From positions 1 to 9,907 of the forward strand of contig CAUEUD010000137.1 in assembly GCA_959020865.1 (NCBI GenBank): a DNA stretch of 9,907 nt. The letters are read 5' to 3'. A program made the position numbers and the translations under genes. The notes beneath the pieces are model-generated. The model ran no database searches. It had not been told where the DNA came from and saw nothing but the letters and a program-made list of their open reading frames with translations. Origin of the DNA: Eubacterium limosum (GTDB taxonomy: Bacteria; Bacillota; Clostridia; Eubacteriales; Eubacteriaceae). Of the stretch, positions 1-6,786 are shown piece after piece (position 1 is the stretch's first letter; each line of letters opens with the position of its first letter).

Positions 1-38
1 GTGGTTTTTATGCCACAGGGCCCTTTTAGTATGCGCGT

Positions 39-851
39 TTACAGCCTGTTTTCAATCCAACGGGTTACGTCTGCCATGACCTGGTTTTTGACGGCCTCAT
101 TAAAAATTTCATGCTGAGTGTTGCCGTAAATTTTCAGCTGTTTATCCTCAGAGGCGATCTGTGCAAAAAAATCGGTGGAATCGCTTGGGTCAACCAGTGT
201 GTCTTTTTCACCGTGGAGCAAAAGGACGGGGAGGCAGAAAGTGGGATTTGCGGCTAACTGCTGGATACCGAGTGTCAGCTGCTGGCTCAGGCCAGCCGTA
301 AAATAGGAAGCGTTTAAGGGGTCGGCTTTGTAGGCGGCAGTAACTTCGGAATCTGAGGTCAGCCGTTTTGCCAGCTTGTTTGGAAAACGGGTCAGAGGGT
401 CAAGGGACTGGGAGATACGGCTGAAGCCGCCCAGGTTATCCCGGGTGGCCGCGTCAAACAAAATGGCGCCTTCTGCCTTATCGGGATATTTTGTACAAAA
501 GTCAGCCACGGCAAAGCCGCCCATGCTGTAGCCCAGCAGGAAGCGCTTAAGGCCGGGATTTTCCTCTGAGGCGATATCCACAATACGGTGGAGATCCTCG
601 GTGATTTCATCCGGTGCGCTGTAGAAGCCACGTTCGCCCTCGGACTTGCCGTGTCCCCGGAGGTCGTAGCGATACACCTTAAACCCGCAGTCAAAAAGCT
701 TCTGGGTGACTTCGGCGTAGCGCCCTGAATGCTCACACATGCCGTGACTGATGATCACCACAGCCCTCGGGGATTCGGGTGTATCGGTTGTCATATAAAG
801 GTTCAGGCCATCATAGGCCTGTATCATTTGCATGATTTTTTCTTTTTTCAT
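39..851 (-). CDS. alpha/beta hydrolase, monoacylglycerol lipase / lysophospholipase-like (serine hydrolase)
   Basis: A 270-aa cytoplasmic protein of the Hydrolase_4 / serine aminopeptidase S33-like group of alpha/beta hydrolases; no signal peptide is visible. Family features in order are an HG oxyanion-hole motif (H36-G37, in ISHGMCEHSGRY), an RGHGKS motif near residues 65-70, the nucleophile elbow GYSMGG with Ser109, an acid in HGEKD (Asp217) and a C-terminal His247 in QHEIF. Together these form an intact Ser-Asp-His triad. The family typically hydrolyses carboxylic esters such as monoacylglycerols or lysophospholipids; the substrate here cannot be read from sequence. The ATG is preceded by GAGGTGA (855-861) with good spacing. 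It lies 105 nt after bzaE on the same strand but has its own extended -10 and an operator-like palindrome, so it is probably a separate unit with no evident link to B12. The family call is firm and the substrate is unknown. Confidence 0.9.
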   Translation of the reverse strand: MKKEKIMQMIQAYDGLNLYMTTDTPESPRAVVIISHGMCEHSGRYAEVTQKLFDCGFKVYRYDLRGHGKSEGERGFYSAPDEITEDLHRIVDIASEENPGLKRFLLGYSMGGFAVADFCTKYPDKAEGAILFDAATRDNLGGFSRISQSLDPLTRFPNKLAKRLTSDSEVTAAYKADPLNASYFTAGLSQQLTLGIQQLAANPTFCLPVLLLHGEKDTLVDPSDSTDFFAQIASEDKQLKIYGNTQHEIFNEAVKNQVMADVTRWIENRL

Positions 852-854
852 GGT

Positions 855-861
855 TCACCTC
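855..861 (-). promoter_or_regulatory. ribosome-binding site of the hydrolase gene
   Basis: On the minus strand GAGGTGA lies three bases before the ATG at 849-851, with its GAGG core six bases away. It supports the annotated start. Confidence 0.75.
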
Positions 862-862
862 A

Positions 863-879
863 TTTGAAAGCGTTTCAAA
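863..879. promoter_or_regulatory. 17-bp palindrome, candidate operator of the hydrolase gene
   Basis: TTTGAAAGCGTTTCAAA is a pair of perfect 7-bp inverted arms around a GCG centre. It lies between the -10 box (881-886) and the ribosome-binding site (855-861), the position expected of a repressor operator. It resembles LacI/CcpA-family sites (ideal cre TGAAAGCGCTTTCA) but is one base short of that consensus. The regulator is unknown. Confidence 0.5.
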
Positions 880-880
880 C

Positions 881-889
881 ATTATAACA
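881..889 (-). promoter_or_regulatory. extended -10 promoter of the hydrolase gene
   Basis: The minus strand reads TGTTATAAT, a perfect extended -10 (TGn-TATAAT). No convincing -35 lies 17 bases upstream, which is tolerable for extended -10 promoters. It sits about 30 bases before the hydrolase ATG, directly upstream of the palindrome at 863-879. I see no terminator between bzaE and this site, so read-through from the bza operon is also possible. Confidence 0.55.
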
Positions 890-956
890 AAGCTTTCTTA
901 AGGCTGTATGTTTTTTAGAGTATGGCAATGAACTGAGATACATTTTCGGGCGTTTT

Positions 957-2456
957 TTATGCGGTGATTTTGTCAATTTCAGCGTTAAAACAGCGGATCC
1001 AGTCCTGCCTTTCGTCTTCGGTGATATCGCCTTTTTCTAAAAGCTTTAAGGCGTTCTCAAAACCATCTACCAGCAGGCGGTTGATGGCCTGATAGCGCGC
1101 CACCGTCTCGGGATCGCCCGAGGCGCTTTTCTGCCAGGTATCATGCATGTAGTCAAAAATATGGTTGGTAATATCCCGCATCATTTTTGCCATGGCAGCA
1201 ACGCTGGGATTGACATAATCGGTGTTGGCCTCGTAGGTGGAATGCTCGGAAATGTTCAGCCGTCCCGCAGCCAGAAGGTCGTGGTAGGAGCTGCTGCCCG
1301 CCAGGATAATCTGATGGTGGTAAAGCACGTTGACGGATATTTCCAGGGTTTCCAAAAGGGCGTTGCGCTTTAAAAATTCCAGGTTGATCTTCAAGTCGTT
1401 GATGGTGGAGTCAGGCTCAAACATGATAAAGCCCACGCTGGGTTCAATGCCGGCCTCGCGCAGCACCCGCAGAGCGTTTTCGTTGTCTGCTACTGTTGTA
1501 TATTTATTGAGACGCTTCAGGGATTCGTCCTTGCCGGATTCCAGGCCGACAAGGATATTCTGCAGCCCGGCGTCCACCAGTGCCCTGGTGGTTTCGGGCT
1601 CGATATCGTTGGCCCTTGCCTCAATGCCAAAGCGGATATTGCGCTCTTTTAAAAGGGCGGCCAGCTTGAGTACGCGTTCCTTTCCAGCCTTTCCCGGGCC
1701 ATAAAAATTGGGGTCGGTGAAATAGAAATAGCGGTAATCGGTCTGAGCGATGATCGCATCAATTTCTGCGATGATGTTTTCAGGAGAGCGGCCGCGCCAC
1801 TTGGGACAGTGCATTTCATCTGCGCCATAATAGGGGTTAATGTAGCAGAAGGTGCAGCCCCCGTAGCAGCCGCGGCTCCCGAAGATATTGACCTCGCCGC
1901 CAGGGTAGGAGGCTGCCTTGCGAAGCGGGAAGGGCAGACTGTCCAGGTCGCGGATCAGCTCACCCCGGCTGGCCTCATAGCCGTCCTTGCTCCGGTAAGC
2001 CAGGCCCTTTAAGCCCCTGTAATCCGGGAGGTTTGCCATGAGGTTTATGATGGTTATCTCGTTTTCCCCAAGCATGCAGGTGTCGATGTCTGGACACTGG
2101 TCCAGGATTTCTTCATAGGCAAAAGTGGGGTAGTAGCCGTATACGGTCACATGGCTGATTTGATATTTTGCTTTTACTCTGGCAATAAAGGCGTAGAGGG
2201 TGTGGTTATCCTCCCAGTTATAAACCAGGTGGATTCCCAGCACCTCAGGCTTGTGGGCGGCAATGCGGGCTTCGATGGCTTCGTAGCTCAGGTTTTCCAT
2301 ATAGCCCTCTACAATGGCGGGCTGATAACCTTTTTCAAGCAGAACGGCGGCCAGATAGCCGCTGTTCAGGCAGGAGGACAGGGTGGTGTTGGCAATGTCA
2401 TTCTGACGGTCCTCGCCGGGTGTTCTGGGATGTTCGAGTAGTAGGATTCGTTTCAT
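957..2456 (-). CDS. bzaE: B12-binding-domain radical SAM enzyme BzaE, last step to DMB
   Basis: A 499-aa protein. The N-terminal ~140 residues look like a B12-binding Rossmann fold (EVLGIHLVYN near 71-80, then VTVYGYYPTF), without the DxHxxG histidine motif. The radical SAM domain follows, with the 4Fe-4S motif C197-x3-C201-x2-C204 (RGCYGGCTFC) and a downstream barrel including FYFTDPNF and ILVGLESG. About 130 residues follow the barrel with no motif I recognise. In the known E. limosum pathway BzaE converts 5-methoxy-6-methylbenzimidazole to 5,6-dimethylbenzimidazole, which formally needs a methoxy group replaced by methyl. The assignment rests on domain architecture plus position as last gene of the bza cluster. 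It starts 22 nt after bzaD, with GGAG seven bases before the ATG. No terminator is evident after it. The radical SAM call is near certain; the BzaE identity is strongly supported by context. Confidence 0.9.
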   Translation of the reverse strand: MKRILLLEHPRTPGEDRQNDIANTTLSSCLNSGYLAAVLLEKGYQPAIVEGYMENLSYEAIEARIAAHKPEVLGIHLVYNWEDNHTLYAFIARVKAKYQISHVTVYGYYPTFAYEEILDQCPDIDTCMLGENEITIINLMANLPDYRGLKGLAYRSKDGYEASRGELIRDLDSLPFPLRKAASYPGGEVNIFGSRGCYGGCTFCYINPYYGADEMHCPKWRGRSPENIIAEIDAIIAQTDYRYFYFTDPNFYGPGKAGKERVLKLAALLKERNIRFGIEARANDIEPETTRALVDAGLQNILVGLESGKDESLKRLNKYTTVADNENALRVLREAGIEPSVGFIMFEPDSTINDLKINLEFLKRNALLETLEISVNVLYHHQIILAGSSSYHDLLAAGRLNISEHSTYEANTDYVNPSVAAMAKMMRDITNHIFDYMHDTWQKSASGDPETVARYQAINRLLVDGFENALKLLEKGDITEDERQDWIRCFNAEIDKITA

Positions 2457-2478
2457 TTAATCGCTCCAGTCTTTGTTA

Positions 2479-3804
2479 TTAGGCGTCCTGCCACATAAAG
2501 ATATTTCGTTTGTTATGGTAGATTTCAAGATCGTAACGAACCGTTTTAAAGGGATCGGGATTATAGTAGGTGGGGAAAAGCAAATCCGTTTCGGGCGTGA
2601 TAACGCCGTTCTCCAGCGCAAGCTTTTCAACCTTGGTTTTTGGCATAATGCGGATCAGGTTGAGTACGATGGTACCGATGGTTTTTGAGGCAGCGTGGAT
2701 GTCGTAGATCTGGTCGATGAGCGCTTTTCCCTCATCCACTGTTTTCCAGGTATCACCGGGCGTGTTGACCAGGAAATGATAAACAGTGGTGATGCCCACG
2801 TCTGACAAGACCCTGGCAGTGTGAAGAATCTCATCGACAGTCAGGTGCTTGTCCAGAATATCCAGAGCAGTCTGGCTGAGCCCGTCTGGCGACAGGGAGA
2901 AGCACTCACAGCCGGAATCCCGGTATAGCGGGGCGTTTTCGGGAGTCAGCAGGTTTTCCCTGAAAAAGCCGCTCCAGTGGATATCCAGCCTGCGCCGGAT
3001 CAGCTCTTTGCAGATGTCATCCAGATGGTTTGCAGGGAAGTTGACGATGGAATCGGTGAGGTGGATACGGCTGACACCGTATTCTTTGTGCAGAAACTCG
3101 ATCTCATCGACCACAGACGCTGGCTCACGGCACCGCATACCACAGCCGGAGAGAAGCGGATAAGAGCAATAGCCGCAGTTATAACAGCAGCCGCGTTTGG
3201 TTTCAACCCCTACGCTCTCCACATATTTGTTGACCCTCAGATATTCCCGCGGGTCTAAAAGCTCGCGGTTAGGCATGGTATAACTGCCCATATCAAATTT
3301 TCCCACAGGAGGAACCATTTTCACTTCGCCGTTTTCACGGTAAACCAGCCCGGGCAGCTTTGGCGGATGATCGATGCTGTCCAGAAGTGGCAAAATGATT
3401 TCTTCGGCTTCTCCAGCGACACCCAGATCGATTTCGGGAAATTCCCGCATCAGGCGTTCTGGAAAAAGGGAAAAGGCGGTGCCTCCGGCCATCAGGGTGG
3501 CGTCGGGCAGATAACGCCTGATAAAGGACAGGGTAATGGCAAAGGGAACGATCAGCGAGGTGGTCCGGTTGCCCAGCGGGTCCACATTTCTCAGAGAAAT
3601 ACCAATGATATCCGGCTGATAACTGAGCATTTTTTCACGCAGCTCACCATAGGGGTCTGCAGCCATGTTCATATCAAAAATTTCCAGGCTGTATCGTCCA
3701 GCCTTTTCAATACAAGAGGCCAGGGTGACAATACCGATGGGATAGACACGCTCGATGTCCATGCCTTCCATGGATATGGCCTGGACTAATAGAATTTTTT
3801 TCAT
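2479..3804 (-). CDS. bzaD: B12-binding-domain radical SAM methylase BzaD (5-methoxybenzimidazole C6 methylation)
   Basis: A 441-aa protein with a B12-binding-like domain in residues ~1-140 (DIIGISLRNVDP near 65-76, LMAGGTAF near 104-111, DLGVAGEAEE near 126-135). A radical SAM domain follows with C206-x3-C210-x2-C213 (RGCCYNCGYC), then VSRIHLTDSI and FSLSPDGLS, typical of this barrel. In the known pathway BzaD turns 5-methoxybenzimidazole into 5-methoxy-6-methylbenzimidazole, an unactivated aromatic C-methylation that fits a cobalamin-dependent radical SAM enzyme. The ATG is preceded by CTGGAG seven bases upstream. The same leader sequence occurs before bzaE, and both proteins begin MK(K/R)ILL. 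A 244-nt gap filled mostly by a MITE-like element separates it from bzaC. BzaD is told from BzaE by order in the cluster and not by any diagnostic residue I can name. Confidence 0.9.
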   Translation of the reverse strand: MKKILLVQAISMEGMDIERVYPIGIVTLASCIEKAGRYSLEIFDMNMAADPYGELREKMLSYQPDIIGISLRNVDPLGNRTTSLIVPFAITLSFIRRYLPDATLMAGGTAFSLFPERLMREFPEIDLGVAGEAEEIILPLLDSIDHPPKLPGLVYRENGEVKMVPPVGKFDMGSYTMPNRELLDPREYLRVNKYVESVGVETKRGCCYNCGYCSYPLLSGCGMRCREPASVVDEIEFLHKEYGVSRIHLTDSIVNFPANHLDDICKELIRRRLDIHWSGFFRENLLTPENAPLYRDSGCECFSLSPDGLSQTALDILDKHLTVDEILHTARVLSDVGITTVYHFLVNTPGDTWKTVDEGKALIDQIYDIHAASKTIGTIVLNLIRIMPKTKVEKLALENGVITPETDLLFPTYYNPDPFKTVRYDLEIYHNKRNIFMWQDA

Positions 3805-3843
3805 TTGATCACTCCAGTTTTATTTTAAATCAGATGAAGTCTA

Positions 3844-4038
3844 AATGGAAAATGGAAAGTTGAAAATTATGGTACAAATTCACAGAGTGAATTTGATTAG
3901 ATTTGACCTATAAACATACTTCTAAGTGCTTTTGCGTGAGCTAAAGCATTCCGGAATTTTCAGCTTTGCATTAGATTCGTTCCCCAAAGTTATTCCAACT
4001 TTGGACTCACCATCATTTTGCATTTTCAATTTTCCATT
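3844..4038. mobile_element. MITE-like element with 29-nt imperfect terminal inverted repeats
   Basis: A 195-bp non-coding insert fills most of the bzaC-bzaD gap. The left end (3844-3872) and the reverse complement of the right end (4010-4038) are both 29 nt and match at 24 positions, both beginning AATGGAAAAT and ending ATGG. The interior is AT-rich and holds two further perfect hairpins: AAATTCAC/GTGAATTT (3876-3894) and CCAAAGTT/AACTTTGG (3984-4004). There is no ORF. A TA dinucleotide sits near both ends but the target-site duplication is not clear. Small size, terminal inverted repeats and lack of coding capacity fit a MITE; the parent transposon is unknown. Confidence 0.72.
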
Positions 4039-4039
4039 G

Positions 4040-4075
4040 TATTATGCGTTACTCCAACAGGAGTAACGCATAATA
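4040..4075. repeat. perfect 16-bp inverted repeat across the bzaC stop codon
   Basis: Arms 4040-4055 and 4060-4075 are exact reverse complements with a 4-nt loop (AACA on the plus strand). The bzaC TAA (4049-4051) lies inside the 3' arm, so the hairpin comprises the last codons of bzaC plus nine bases. No T-tract follows in the direction of transcription, so it is not a standard intrinsic terminator. It could be an mRNA-stabilising or processing hairpin. It lies one base from the MITE-like element. Confidence 0.7.
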
Positions 4076-5605
4076 TTTGATCACCTCACCGCGCTCACTC
4101 AGGGTTTTCAAGGACTCTCCGGCCTTTTTTACAGTGGCGAAAACGTCAATACCCGAGCCTTCCATGGACGGGCGGGAGTGGGCGTGGTTGTTGCAGGGAG
4201 CAGTCAGGTCACAGTCTGGACAGATGCTGCAGGGGCCGGCCCAGAAAACAAAAGCTTTGTAGTAGCCAGCTTTAAAGGCAAGGGTTTCAGCCCTCAATGC
4301 CTTGCGCTGGAAATCGCCAGTGGGCGGCTCGCTTTTTAACAGGAGGGCTTTGCTGAAGCTGTTCACAAAAGCCTTCGTCTCATCTGCGCTCATTTCCTGA
4401 TTGCTGCTGCAGTGCTTTTTGTCCCAGGAGCGGCAACCGAATTTGCATTTGTTTTTGGCAAAGGGAGCGACGACCACGTCCTTGGGGTCATAGGGCATCA
4501 CTTTGTCAAAGCCAATGGCTTTGATGGGCTGCAGAATTTTCTGGACTGGTGTAATGGTCAGGCTGTCAAGTGTAGCGGACTCTCTGGCGGCAAAGATTAC
4601 GGCTGTATCTGTCTGCAGAGGGATGAGCCCTGTGGTGGACAGACCGCTGTTTTTAAGGGCCTGATCGACCCATTTTGAGTCAAAGACTTTGCCGTTATAG
4701 GTATTGATGAACATATTGATATCCGAAAAGGCAGCCTTGATGTCCCAGTGATCCAGGAAAAAGTCGTGAATCAGCAGGATGCCATCCTCTGAGAGAAGCT
4801 GGGACGCGGTTTTTAAAATACCGCTGATTTCTTCTTCAGCATAGGCGTGGACGATGTTGGACAATATGACAAGATCATAGCTGCCCTCAAGCTGCCAGTC
4901 AGGCTCCAGAATATTCTGTTCATGGAACAGGACGCGGTTTTTAGTATCAAGAGGACTTTTTTCAACAAGCTTCCGGGTCTGTGGCAAGACCTGGCGGATA
5001 TCCACCAGAGTGGCCTGGGCATCCTGGAACTTTTCAAGAAAGCCAAGGGCAAAAGCGCCGCTGCCTGCGCCGACATCCAGAATACGGGCGCCAGGCTTCA
5101 GGCTGTTTCCGAAGCATTCAAGAATCTCTGGAACCTTCAGCCTGACAATATTGTCCATAGCCGTGATATATTCCTCACGCCGGGCGTCCATTTCGACGTC
5201 ACTGATGTTTTCAGGGGGGAAATGGACACGTCTGCCAGCTTCAAGGGCCGGCTTTAAGGTGTCCCAGTCGGCTTTGATCTCACGCCGCCACAGAATAGAA
5301 TTCCCCTGATAAAGCGGCTTTCCTTTAATGAGATAGGTGCTTGAGAGCGTGGTGTTATACCAGATGTTTTCATAGCAGTCTACAAGATCCAGGGTTTTTA
5401 GCAGATGCAGATAGCGTGCCAGACTGGATTCGTTGCAGTTCAGAGCTTTTGCCAGTTCGGGAAGGGGTGTGCTGCCTTTCTCCAAAAGTTCAAAAAGGCC
5501 CATATCCAGGGCTGTAAAAAGTGATTCCGAATACCAGTAGGCAGTGGACAAATCTTCAAGATACTGCCCACCGGATGTGTTGGGGTCCCATTTAAGCGAG
5601 GCCAT
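4049..5605 (-). CDS. bzaC: BzaC: SAM-dependent O-methyltransferase fused to a Cys-rich DUF2284-like domain
   Basis: A 518-aa protein from the ATG chosen here. Residues ~25-80 form a winged-helix dimerisation-type domain as in small-molecule O-methyltransferases (LFTALDMGLFELL, LPELAKALNCNESSLARYLH). Residues ~165-340 are a class I methyltransferase with the SAM-binding loop LDVGAGSG (176-183). The remainder, ~345-518, is a Cys-rich domain (C387, C391, C399, C459, C462, C465, C471) with GPCSICPDC and ARPSMEGSGIDVFAT-like sequence (here SRPSMEGSGIDVFAT), typical of the predicted metal-binding family DUF2284. In the known pathway BzaC O-methylates 5-hydroxybenzimidazole to 5-methoxybenzimidazole; the role of the C-terminal domain is not known to me. 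A TTG seven codons earlier is possible, but the ATG has AGGAG six bases upstream. It overlaps cobT by 14 nt, suggesting translational coupling. Confidence 0.88.
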   Translation of the reverse strand: MASLKWDPNTSGGQYLEDLSTAYWYSESLFTALDMGLFELLEKGSTPLPELAKALNCNESSLARYLHLLKTLDLVDCYENIWYNTTLSSTYLIKGKPLYQGNSILWRREIKADWDTLKPALEAGRRVHFPPENISDVEMDARREEYITAMDNIVRLKVPEILECFGNSLKPGARILDVGAGSGAFALGFLEKFQDAQATLVDIRQVLPQTRKLVEKSPLDTKNRVLFHEQNILEPDWQLEGSYDLVILSNIVHAYAEEEISGILKTASQLLSEDGILLIHDFFLDHWDIKAAFSDINMFINTYNGKVFDSKWVDQALKNSGLSTTGLIPLQTDTAVIFAARESATLDSLTITPVQKILQPIKAIGFDKVMPYDPKDVVVAPFAKNKCKFGCRSWDKKHCSSNQEMSADETKAFVNSFSKALLLKSEPPTGDFQRKALRAETLAFKAGYYKAFVFWAGPCSICPDCDLTAPCNNHAHSRPSMEGSGIDVFATVKKAGESLKTLSERGEVIKYYALLLLE

Positions 5606-6668
5606 TGGTGACTCCTGCGTCTTCAAAGGTGAGCATGTCGTTCATGCACCGTGCGGCGCATTCCACGAGATGCATGGCCACCGCAGCACCGGTGCCCTCG
5701 CCAAGACGGAAATTAAGATTTAGAAGCGGATGCATTCCCAAAGTCTGCCACATCATCTGATGTCCTGGCTCCTCGGACTGGTGAGAAGCGATCATGTAGT
5801 CTGCGCAGGTGGGGCAGAGGCCTTTTGCAATTAGCGCGCCGGCAGTGGAGATAAAGCCGTCCACAACCACGGGCACCTTATTATAGGCTGCGCCAAGGAT
5901 CATGCCGGCAATACCAGCGATATCATAGCCGCCGACCTTTGACAGCACGTCCAGAGCATCGTTTTTATCTGGATTGTTGAGCGCGATGGACTCGCGGATA
6001 ATTTTAATTTTGTGCATGAGGCCGGCGTTGTTAAGGCCTGTGCCGCGTCCTGTAATGGAGGTCAGAGGATATTCACCCATAACCGCGAGAATGGCCGCGC
6101 TGGGGGTGGTGTTGCCAATACCCAGGTCACCGGTACCCAGAAGCTCGACACCCTCCTCCTGAATCACTTTTGCAGCGATATTGATGCCGGCTTCCAGGGC
6201 AGCGATTGCCTGTTCCCTGCTCATGGCTGGCCCTTTATGGAAGTTTTCACTGCCGTGAGCGATCTTAGCGTCGATGATGGCGCCCTTTTTTACCAGCTCG
6301 GGCATATCCTCTTTAACGCCCATGTCCACCAGCCGCACCTCTGCGCCGGAGGCCTTTCCCAAAACGTTGACGCCTGCGCCGCCAACGACGATATTGGCGA
6401 CCATCTGCATGGTTACCTCCTGAGGAAAGGCAGAAACGCCCTCCTCAGCAATTCCGTGGTCAGCCGCCATGGTCAGAATCATTTTTTTATCCACACAGGG
6501 GTGGATGGTCCGTTTAATTCCAGCCAGCTGGACGCCGAGTGTCAGGACCTGTCCCAGACTCCAGGGCGGAATGGCAAGTGATTCCACATGTGCGCAGGCT
6601 TTGGATTCCCAATCGGGGTCCTTTGGTTCAATATTTTCGATAACTTCCTTTAAAGTTAATGCACTCAT
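5592..6668 (-). CDS. cobT: nicotinate-nucleotide:dimethylbenzimidazole phosphoribosyltransferase CobT
   Basis: A 358-aa protein, the usual CobT length. CobT transfers phosphoribose from nicotinate mononucleotide to the benzimidazole base, giving alpha-ribazole 5'-phosphate, the activated lower ligand of cobalamin. Family signatures are AADHGIAEEGVSAFPQEVT (near 69-87), GDLGIGNTTPSAAI (180-193), GRGTGL, and RLGEGTGAA near the C-terminus. Glu324 in that last motif matches the catalytic glutamate (Glu317 of the Salmonella enzyme). The ATG at 6666-6668 is chosen because GAGG lies eight bases before it. A TTG ten codons earlier (6698) keeps the frame open but lacks a convincing ribosome-binding site. 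Position between the hydroxybenzimidazole synthases and the methylating enzymes raises the possibility that it also activates pathway intermediates. Confidence 0.96.
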   Translation of the reverse strand: MSALTLKEVIENIEPKDPDWESKACAHVESLAIPPWSLGQVLTLGVQLAGIKRTIHPCVDKKMILTMAADHGIAEEGVSAFPQEVTMQMVANIVVGGAGVNVLGKASGAEVRLVDMGVKEDMPELVKKGAIIDAKIAHGSENFHKGPAMSREQAIAALEAGINIAAKVIQEEGVELLGTGDLGIGNTTPSAAILAVMGEYPLTSITGRGTGLNNAGLMHKIKIIRESIALNNPDKNDALDVLSKVGGYDIAGIAGMILGAAYNKVPVVVDGFISTAGALIAKGLCPTCADYMIASHQSEEPGHQMMWQTLGMHPLLNLNFRLGEGTGAAVAMHLVECAARCMNDMLTFEDAGVTNGLA

Positions 6669-6676
6669 GATAAATA

Positions 6677-6680
6677 CCTC
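6677..6680 (-). promoter_or_regulatory. ribosome-binding site deciding the cobT start
   Basis: The minus strand reads GAGG, then eight bases, then the ATG at 6666-6668. It favours this ATG over the upstream in-frame TTG at 6698. Confidence 0.7.
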
Positions 6681-6721
6681 ATTATATGAATTTTGCAAAT
6701 TTCAGGTGATCTTCAAGCTTA

Positions 6722-6730
6722 ATTATAGCA
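6722..6730 (-). promoter_or_regulatory. candidate internal promoter for cobT-bzaCDE (extended -10)
   Basis: The 118-nt gap between bzaB and cobT carries TGCTATAAT on the minus strand, a perfect extended -10, about 54 bases before the cobT ATG. The -35 region is poor. If active, it would transcribe cobT and downstream genes independently of the cobalamin riboswitch. Confidence 0.4.
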
Positions 6731-6786
6731 CTAATCTCAGCGGTAATGAGAAAGATTTACCTGATTTTCAGACCATGGTCAACAGA

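Noticed and set aside
1..38. Terminator of the hydrolase gene
   Set aside because: A short GTGG/CCAC pairing (1-16) and a GGGCCC are present, but no stem plus T-tract can be seen before the window ends.
4040..4075. Intrinsic terminator after bzaC
   Set aside because: The stem is strong but no T-run follows on the minus strand, and bzaD-bzaE belong to the same pathway and need transcription through it.
5606..5626. Seven-codon longer BzaC starting at TTG (5626)
   Set aside because: The ATG at 5605 has AGGAG six bases upstream; that motif would lie inside the coding sequence if TTG were used.
6669..6698. Ten-codon longer CobT starting at TTG (6698)
   Set aside because: The upstream start is TTG without a clear ribosome-binding site, while the ATG at 6668 has GAGG eight bases upstream and gives the usual CobT N-terminus.
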